Positions 7,928 to 11,852 of a stretch of DNA of 11,852 nt are shown piece by piece. The translations under genes were made by a program, and so were the position numbers. This stretch comes from Micrococcaceae bacterium UBA4005 (GTDB lineage Bacteria; Actinomycetota; Actinomycetes; Actinomycetales; Micrococcaceae), in contig DGBL01000150.1 in NCBI GenBank assembly GCA_002384315.1, positions 11,845-23,696 on the forward strand, written 5' to 3'. The notes beneath the pieces are model-generated. The model saw nothing but the letters and a program-made list of their open reading frames with translations. It was not told the origin of the DNA and made no database searches. Numbering within the stretch: the first letter of the stretch is position 1; each line of letters opens with the position of its first letter.

Positions 7928-8638
7928 ATGGTCACCATCGCACAGTGCCAGCGACTGCACTCCGCCTGGTATGCGGCCCTGGCAACGGCCACCGGCGGGA
8001 GGACCTTCAGCACCCATGGCAGTTCGTGGGCCTGGCTGCCGGCGCGCGGTGAGCTGATGCTGCTCTTCCCGGAGGAGATTTCTCCGGCGGGCATCCGCCC
8101 GGCGCTGGCGGAGGGCGTGCGTCTGCGCGCCCGAACCGTCGGCGTCTGGCTCAACGCCGCCGTCAAGCCGACCGGGTTGGCAGAGCTGGGATTCCGCCCG
8201 GGACAGCAATCGTGGTGGATGCAGGCTCTGGCAGCCACAGTCGCCGGACACCACGACGACGGCGCCGCGCTGACCACCGAGGTGTCCGAATACAGCGGCC
8301 CGCTGGCTCAGGAGTTGCGAGTGGTCCGTTCTCAGCCGCGGCAGGCGTGGCATGCCGAGGCCCGGGTAGACGGAGATATTGTCGGCGCCAGCTATTCGTT
8401 CTATCCCTCCGGGGTGGAGGGACTCAAGGGTCTGGGCGGAATTTACAACCTGGAAGTACTGCCGCCGCATCAACGCCGCGGTATCGGTACCGCACTGCTC
8501 AGCCGCTGCGCGCAAGCCGCGATGGCCTCGGGTGCTCAGCATCTGGCACTCAACGCCACACCGGAAGGTTCGGCGCTGTGCCTCGAACGGGGATTCTCCC
8601 TGGTGGGGCGAGGTAACACCTACTGGCTGGAGCTGTAG
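7928..8638 (+). CDS. GNAT family N-acetyltransferase
   Basis: This 236-residue protein belongs to the GNAT superfamily, which transfers acetyl from acetyl-CoA to an amine. The substrate is unknown. The C-terminal half carries the acetyl-CoA-binding motif A: IYNLEVLPPHQRRGIGTALL (172-191), with the pyrophosphate-binding loop QRRGIGTA. LNATPEGSALCLERGF (208-223) is the usual last part of the fold. Residues 1-100 lack motif A but end in GLAELGFRPGQQSWWM, which resembles the end of another GNAT domain, so this may be a tandem GNAT with a degenerate first domain. The start is 8 nt after the peptidase stop with a poor ribosome-binding site, suggesting coupled translation. It converges on pdxS. Confidence 0.88.
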   Translation: MVTIAQCQRLHSAWYAALATATGGRTFSTHGSSWAWLPARGELMLLFPEEISPAGIRPALAEGVRLRARTVGVWLNAAVKPTGLAELGFRPGQQSWWMQALAATVAGHHDDGAALTTEVSEYSGPLAQELRVVRSQPRQAWHAEARVDGDIVGASYSFYPSGVEGLKGLGGIYNLEVLPPHQRRGIGTALLSRCAQAAMASGAQHLALNATPEGSALCLERGFSLVGRGNTYWLEL

Positions 8639-8654
8639 CTGCTACCCCGCACGT

Positions 8655-8666
8655 ACCGGCGCCGGT
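8655..8666. other. 12-bp perfect palindrome between convergent genes
   Basis: ACCGGCGCCGGT is a perfect dyad in the 31-bp space between the stop codons of the GNAT gene and pdxS. It could form a short hairpin acting as a two-way transcription stop, but there is no T-tract. In such GC-rich DNA a chance palindrome is also possible. Confidence 0.25.
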
Positions 8667-8669
8667 CGG

Positions 8670-9584
8670 TTACCAGCCGCGTTCGGACAGCCGGTGCGGC
8701 TCTGGCAGATCCGCGACATTGATGCCCACCATCGCTTCGCCGAGTCCGCGGGAGACCTTGGCGATCATGTCCGGGTCGTCGTGGAACGTGGTCGCCTTCA
8801 CGACGGCGGCAGCCCGTTCGGCCGGGTTTCCCGACTTGAAAATCCCCGAACCGACGAACACACCGTCGGCCCCCAACTGCATCATCATCGCCGCATCGGC
8901 CGGGGTCGCAATACCACCGGCGGTGAACAGGACCACAGGCAGCTTCCCAGCCTCGGCTACTTCACGCACCAGATCGTAGGGTGCCTGCATCTCCTTCGCC
9001 GCGACATAGAGCTCGTCCTCCGCCATAGAGGACAGCCGGGAAATTTCCGCGCGGATCTTGCGCATGTGCATCGTCGCATTGGACACATCCCCAGTGCCGG
9101 CCTCGCCCTTGGACCGGATCATCGCGGCGCCTTCGTTGATGCGCCGCAGCGCCTCTCCGAGGTTGGTTGCCCCGCACACGAAGGGAACGGTGAACTTCCA
9201 CTTATCTATGTGGTTGGCGTAGTCCGCCGGTGTCAGCACCTCTGACTCGTCGATGTAGTCGACCCCGAGGGACTGGATCACCTGGGCTTCGACAAAATGT
9301 CCGATCCGGGCCTTGGCCATGACTGGGATGGATACCGCGGCGATGATGCTGTCGATCATGTCCGGATCGCTCATGCGCGAGACTCCGCCCTGCGCCCGGA
9401 TGTCCGCCGGCACCCGTTCAAGGGCCATCACTGCCACGGCTCCGGCGTCCTCGGCGATGCGCGCCTGATCGGCCGTCACGACGTCCATGATGACGCCGCC
9501 CTTCAGCATCTCAGCCATCCCGCGCTTGACCCGGTTGCCACCGGTCCGGGGCGCGGCGGTCAAATTCTCTTCAACGGTGGACAC
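8670..9584 (-). CDS. pdxS: Pyridoxal 5'-phosphate synthase lyase subunit PdxS
   Basis: PdxS is the (beta/alpha)8-barrel subunit that builds pyridoxal 5'-phosphate from ribose 5-phosphate, glyceraldehyde 3-phosphate and ammonia from PdxT. The 304-residue protein has the signature [17 protein letters not shown] with D34, VMAKARIGH with K91, and [11 protein letters not shown] with K159. These correspond to the catalytic Asp and two Schiff-base/swinging lysines numbered about 24, 81 and 149 in characterised PdxS. Length and C-terminus are normal. The start is GTG, supported by AGGGG six bases upstream; the first 17 or so residues are variable. It is monocistronic in appearance: pdxT is about 5 kb downstream, and the next gene on the strand lies 91 nt upstream. 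Confidence 0.97.
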   Translation of the reverse strand: MSTVEENLTAAPRTGGNRVKRGMAEMLKGGVIMDVVTADQARIAEDAGAVAVMALERVPADIRAQGGVSRMSDPDMIDSIIAAVSIPVMAKARIGHFVEAQVIQSLGVDYIDESEVLTPADYANHIDKWKFTVPFVCGATNLGEALRRINEGAAMIRSKGEAGTGDVSNATMHMRKIRAEISRLSSMAEDELYVAAKEMQAPYDLVREVAEAGKLPVVLFTAGGIATPADAAMMMQLGADGVFVGSGIFKSGNPAERAAAVVKATTFHDDPDMIAKVSRGLGEAMVGINVADLPEPHRLSERGW

Positions 9585-9620
9585 AAAAAGCCCCTAAAGA
9601 TAGGAAGAATGTACGCCCCC

Positions 9621-9626
9621 ATAATA
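9621..9626 (-). promoter_or_regulatory. Predicted -10 element of pdxS
   Basis: TATTAT (5 of 6 matches to TATAAT) on the minus strand stands out in GC-rich DNA, 36 nt before the pdxS GTG. It predicts a leader of about 30 nt that includes the AGGGG ribosome-binding site (9595-9591). No good -35 hexamer is seen at 16-18 nt spacing. Confidence 0.45.
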
Positions 9627-9665
9627 CTCCCGCCACAGCGATCCGGGTGCCGTCTGGTTCCCCTG

Positions 9666-9675
9666 CCCCGCGGGG
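9666..9675. other. 10-bp palindrome just 3' of the small membrane-protein gene
   Basis: CCCCGCGGGG abuts the stop codon of the gene at 9676-10068. It might help end that transcript before the pdxS promoter. There is no T-run and the loop would be tiny, so this is a weak candidate. Confidence 0.2.
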
Positions 9676-10068
9676 TCAGCGCGGCGTGAACGCAAGCACG
9701 ATCCCGACGAGGCTCAGCAGCAGTCCAGCGAATAAAAGCGCGCGGATTCCACGGTCCGGAACAGAGGTGCTCCAACGGTCCGGGTCGCGGCTGTGGTAGT
9801 AGAGGATAAGTTCGGTTCCCGGCTCCGGGCTGCCTGCCAGCGGCTCCTGAAGCAGCACCTCGTGGAGGTGATAGCGCGTGGTGTGCCAGCGCAGACCCCA
9901 TTGGCCGTCCCGCAGGAACGCGACGGCATGCGTTTTGACCCACGACCCCGAAAACATCCGGACGACGACGGCGCCGATCAGCAGCGCCACACCGACGGCG
10001 AGGGCCGAACTGCCCAGGAGCTCATAGAGCACCGCCGAGCTGCTGTCGGCTGGAGCGGGGACGCCCAC
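9676..10068 (-). CDS. Small two-helix membrane protein, DUF3592-like
   Basis: Function is unknown. The 130-residue product has a hydrophobic helix at about 12-36, a polar domain of about 70 residues, and a second hydrophobic helix at about 108-127. The polar domain contains GTELILYYHSRDPDRW, like the YYDPxxP segment of DUF3592 proteins, so both ends probably face the cytoplasm with the domain outside. The frame is open to 10395. An ATG at 10134 has GGGGTGA before it, but codons between 10134 and 10069 include rare AGA and ATA, and that start would overlap the divergent gene at 10111. I therefore prefer the GTG at 10068, though the start is uncertain. The stop is 91 nt before pdxS. Confidence 0.65.
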   Translation of the reverse strand: MGVPAPADSSSAVLYELLGSSALAVGVALLIGAVVVRMFSGSWVKTHAVAFLRDGQWGLRWHTTRYHLHEVLLQEPLAGSPEPGTELILYYHSRDPDRWSTSVPDRGIRALLFAGLLLSLVGIVLAFTPR

Positions 10069-10098
10069 GGGCGCCTGTGGAATGTCCGTGCGGTGTTC

Positions 10099-10104
10099 TA
10101 TTCT
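10099..10104 (+). promoter_or_regulatory. Predicted -10 element of the gene at 10111, leaderless
   Basis: TATTCT is followed by six bases (GGCGGC) and then ATG at 10111, the spacing expected for a leaderless transcript. There is no Shine-Dalgarno for this gene and no good -35. Confidence 0.4.
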
Positions 10105-10110
10105 GGCGGC

Positions 10111-10407
10111 ATGGAAACGCATCACGGCTGGCATGGTTTCACCCCGGGCACGGATCGGTTCGTGCCGCCTATCCAACAGGCGGCGCCCACCGTGGGCGTG
10201 TGCGAACCTGCCCGTGCGCCCGCCCTGTGGGTTGATCTCACGTACGCGGACGGCGCGACCCGGACCGTCCGCGGGTTTGCTATGGCCTGGACGGACAGTT
10301 CGGTACTCGCCCAATGGGTAGAACATTCCAGGGCCCGCGAGGCCTGGGTTCCGGCCGGATCCTGCCGACGGCGGAAACTGACCACGCACCCGCACCGCGC
10401 TGCGTAG
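10111..10407 (+). CDS. Small hypothetical protein, 98 residues
   Basis: I do not recognise a named family. The product is soluble, rich in Trp, Ala and Arg, with no signal peptide or membrane helix. The middle section, WVDLTYADGATRTVRGFAMA (40-59), reads like beta-strands. AMAWTDSSVLAQWVEH (57-72) and REAWVPAGSCRRR (76-88) resemble a small conserved hypothetical protein I recall from Arthrobacter relatives. The last residues are basic (RRRKL..HPHR). Two cysteines (C31, C85) are too few for a metal site. It is preferred over the opposite-strand frames here because of the -10 placed six bases before its ATG and its structured codon use. It is divergent from the DUF3592-like gene and convergent with pgsA. 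Confidence 0.65.
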   Translation: METHHGWHGFTPGTDRFVPPIQQAAPTVGVCEPARAPALWVDLTYADGATRTVRGFAMAWTDSSVLAQWVEHSRAREAWVPAGSCRRRKLTTHPHRAA

Positions 10408-10467
10408 GTGCGTGGTGCCGGGGATGGGTGGGGAGCGAGGCGCTGGCGATCAGGCATCAGCGCGCAG

Positions 10468-11091
10468 TCATGCCGGGTCCGGCTCGGCACCGAAAGCCTG
10501 CCGTCGCACCGCGAGGACGCGTTGGATCACGGTGACAGTGCTCGCAAGGGCCAGCACCGCAAGCACGGCCAGCAATACCCCTTCGGGCAGCCCCAACCCA
10601 GTGAGGCCGGTGACCACCAAGAGCGAGACCAGACGCTCGGCGCGTTCGGCCACGCCGGTGTTGGCGGTGAAGCCCAACGATTCAGCTTTGGCCCGGGCAT
10701 AGGAGACCACCATGCCCAGGACCAGGCAGAGCAGGGCAAGGGTTCCGATCACTGAGTTGGATCCGCCCGTGAAGAACCAGATCGCCACTCCGGCGAACAG
10801 CGCGCCGTCGGCCATCCTGTCCAAGGTCGAGTCGAGAAAGCTTCCCCAGCGGCCTCCGCGACCATCGAGCCGTGCCATCACGCCGTCAAGCACGTCCGAA
10901 AAGACGAATACCGTGATGAACACTGTTCCCCAGAAAAGTTGTCCCAGCGGATAGAACACCAGGGCACCCCCGGCCACACCAAGGGTCCCCACAATGGTTA
11001 CCGTGTCCGGGGAGATTCCCCAGCGCAGGAACAGTCGAGCCACCGGCGTGAACAGCCGCGTGAAAAAGGATCTCGCGAACTTGTTGAGCAT
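10468..11091 (-). CDS. pgsA: CDP-alcohol phosphatidyltransferase, phosphatidylinositol-phosphate synthase
   Basis: This is a membrane enzyme of phospholipid synthesis. In actinobacteria, the homologue next to thrS and the HIT gene joins CDP-diacylglycerol to inositol 1-phosphate, giving phosphatidylinositol phosphate for mannosides and other glycolipids. The 207-residue protein shows the full motif D(x2)DG(x2)AR(x8)G(x3)D(x3)D: D66, D69, G70, A73, R74, G83, D87 and D91. About six hydrophobic helices are visible. The acidic positions match, as I recall, those of the structurally known Renibacterium enzyme. A phosphatidylglycerophosphate synthase role is less likely given the context. The gene starts 3 nt after the HIT stop, in one operon. 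Downstream there is no acyltransferase or pimA, which usually follow. Confidence 0.9.
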   Translation of the reverse strand: MLNKFARSFFTRLFTPVARLFLRWGISPDTVTIVGTLGVAGGALVFYPLGQLFWGTVFITVFVFSDVLDGVMARLDGRGGRWGSFLDSTLDRMADGALFAGVAIWFFTGGSNSVIGTLALLCLVLGMVVSYARAKAESLGFTANTGVAERAERLVSLLVVTGLTGLGLPEGVLLAVLAVLALASTVTVIQRVLAVRRQAFGAEPDPA

Positions 11092-11094
11092 CCC

Positions 11095-11718
11095 TCAGCC
11101 AGGCCCTTCTCCGGCGCCCGCGCCCGCGCCGGCGCTCCGGGCCACTGGCCACGCCTCGGCCACCTGGCGACGGACTTCCCCCAGCGTCTGGGTGATCGCC
11201 TTGGTACCGGCGATGATCGGCAGAAAATTTCCGTCCCCGCCCCAGCGCGGAACGATGTGCTGGTGCAGGTGCGCGGCGATACCCGCCCCGCCGGTTGCTC
11301 CCTGGTTCATGCCGAGGTTGAATCCGGTCGGCCTGCTGACGGCGCGCAGGACGCGCATCGCCGTCTGGGTCAGGGCAGCGATCTCAGCGGTTTCGGCGTC
11401 GTCGATATCTGTGTAGTCGGGCACATGCCGGTAGGGGCAAATGAGCAGGTGTCCGGGATTGTAGGGATAGAGATTCAGTACCACATAGGCGCGGCTGCCG
11501 CGGTGGACAATCAGCGACTCCTCGTCGCTGCGGGAAGGCGCCAGGCAGAATGGGCAGTCTCCTTCGGAGGTCACCTGGTCCTGGCCGCCCTTTATGTAGG
11601 CGAGCCGGTGCGGAGTCCACAGGCGCTGGAATGCGTCCGGAACGCCCGCAAGTTCGAAGTCGTCTCCGGTTTCCTGCGGTGTGGCCGGATCGGCACTGCG
11701 GGCCTGCCCCGGGTCCAT
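11095..11718 (-). CDS. HIT domain protein, probable AP4A phosphorylase/hydrolase
   Basis: This 207-residue protein belongs to the histidine-triad family, which acts on nucleotides such as diadenosine tetraphosphate. The triad HLHQHIV is at 150-156, with the middle histidine H152 likely the... nucleophile-bearing triad being H150-x-H152-x-H154. GFNLGMNQG (132-140) is the conserved Asn/Gly segment, and NLYPYNPGHLLICPYRHV (82-99) the upstream strand region. CPFC (55-58) resembles the zinc-type CxxC seen in related proteins. The Mycobacterium homologue in the same position (Rv2613c) is reported to be an AP4A phosphorylase, so that activity is inferred here. The N-terminus (about 25 residues) and the Gly/Ala-rich C-terminal tail are variable. 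The ATG overlaps the thrS stop as TGATG. Confidence 0.93.
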   Translation of the reverse strand: MDPGQARSADPATPQETGDDFELAGVPDAFQRLWTPHRLAYIKGGQDQVTSEGDCPFCLAPSRSDEESLIVHRGSRAYVVLNLYPYNPGHLLICPYRHVPDYTDIDDAETAEIAALTQTAMRVLRAVSRPTGFNLGMNQGATGGAGIAAHLHQHIVPRWGGDGNFLPIIAGTKAITQTLGEVRRQVAEAWPVARSAGAGAGAGEGPG

Positions 11719-11852
11719 CAGTGCGTCGAGTCCCTCGACCGGACGGCCTCCACGATGCGGCGTACGGCCTCGTCCACGGGAACCTGGTTGTCCTGGCGCC
11801 CGTCCCGGAAACGGAAGGAGACCGCTCCGGCGTCCTGGTCGTCTCCGCCGGC
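11718..11852 (-). CDS. thrS: Threonine--tRNA ligase, C-terminal end only
   Basis: Only the last 44 codons are inside the window. They read [20 protein letters not shown], then a short amphipathic stretch ending RSRDSTH. The G-x-x-x-x-x-AGAVSFRxRDG pattern is the C-terminal part of the anticodon-binding domain of bacterial threonyl-tRNA synthetase. The position directly before a HIT gene and pgsA is the conserved actinobacterial location of thrS, which supports the call. The stop shares one base with the HIT start. The catalytic and editing domains lie outside the window and cannot be judged. Confidence 0.85.
   Translation of the reverse strand, partial: AGGDDQDAGAVSFRFRDGRQDNQVPVDEAVRRIVEAVRSRDSTH

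Noticed and set aside
10069-10134. ATG start at 10134 for the DUF3592-like gene
   Set aside because: It has a fair ribosome-binding site, but the added codons include rare AGA and ATA and would overlap the start of the divergent gene. It remains an alternative.

Overview
The window comes from a high-GC actinobacterium. Gene content and order (thrS, HIT protein, phosphatidylinositol-phosphate synthase, pdxS, pdxT, yebC, ruvC-ruvA-ruvB) match the conserved actinobacterial block known from Mycobacterium. The protein sequences look closest to Micrococcales, probably Micrococcaceae (Arthrobacter/Renibacterium-like). That placement is recall, not a search.

Layout, left to right. Positions 1-3586 are a minus-strand cluster, transcribed pdxT, yebC, ruvC, ruvA, ruvB (ruvB leaves the window at position 1). 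It covers vitamin B6 synthesis (glutaminase subunit), a YebC/TACO1 translation factor, and the Holliday-junction resolvasome. A promoter with an overlapping LexA-like palindrome lies in the ruvC-ruvA gap. Positions 3711-8638 are a plus-strand block: murT-gatD (amidation of peptidoglycan D-glutamate), a Dcp-type M3 metallopeptidase and a GNAT acetyltransferase. A 15-bp tandem repeat lies between gatD and the peptidase. Positions 8670-10068 return to the minus strand with pdxS and a small two-helix membrane protein resembling DUF3592. A small conserved-looking plus-strand gene (10111-10407) follows. Positions 10468-11852 are a tight minus-strand operon: the 3' end of thrS, a HIT-family nucleotide phosphorylase/hydrolase and the phosphatidylinositol-phosphate synthase.

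Functional links. PdxS and PdxT form one enzyme (PLP synthase), but their genes are about 5 kb apart, separated by the murT-to-GNAT block. MurT and GatD form one amidotransferase complex. RuvA, RuvB and RuvC process Holliday junctions together. Three gene pairs (thrS/HIT, ruvA/ruvB, murT/gatD) overlap as TGATG, suggesting translational coupling.

Most of the window is ordinary core genome. I see no mobile element, CRISPR array, RNA gene or obviously new system. Points worth a second look are the LexA-like site before ruvA, a MurT without its zinc-ribbon cysteines, three likely leaderless promoters, the tandem repeat, the split pdxS/pdxT arrangement, and the absence of the acyltransferase and pimA genes that usually follow pgsA. 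No stretch longer than 300 bases lacks a gene; the largest gap is 5741-5909.
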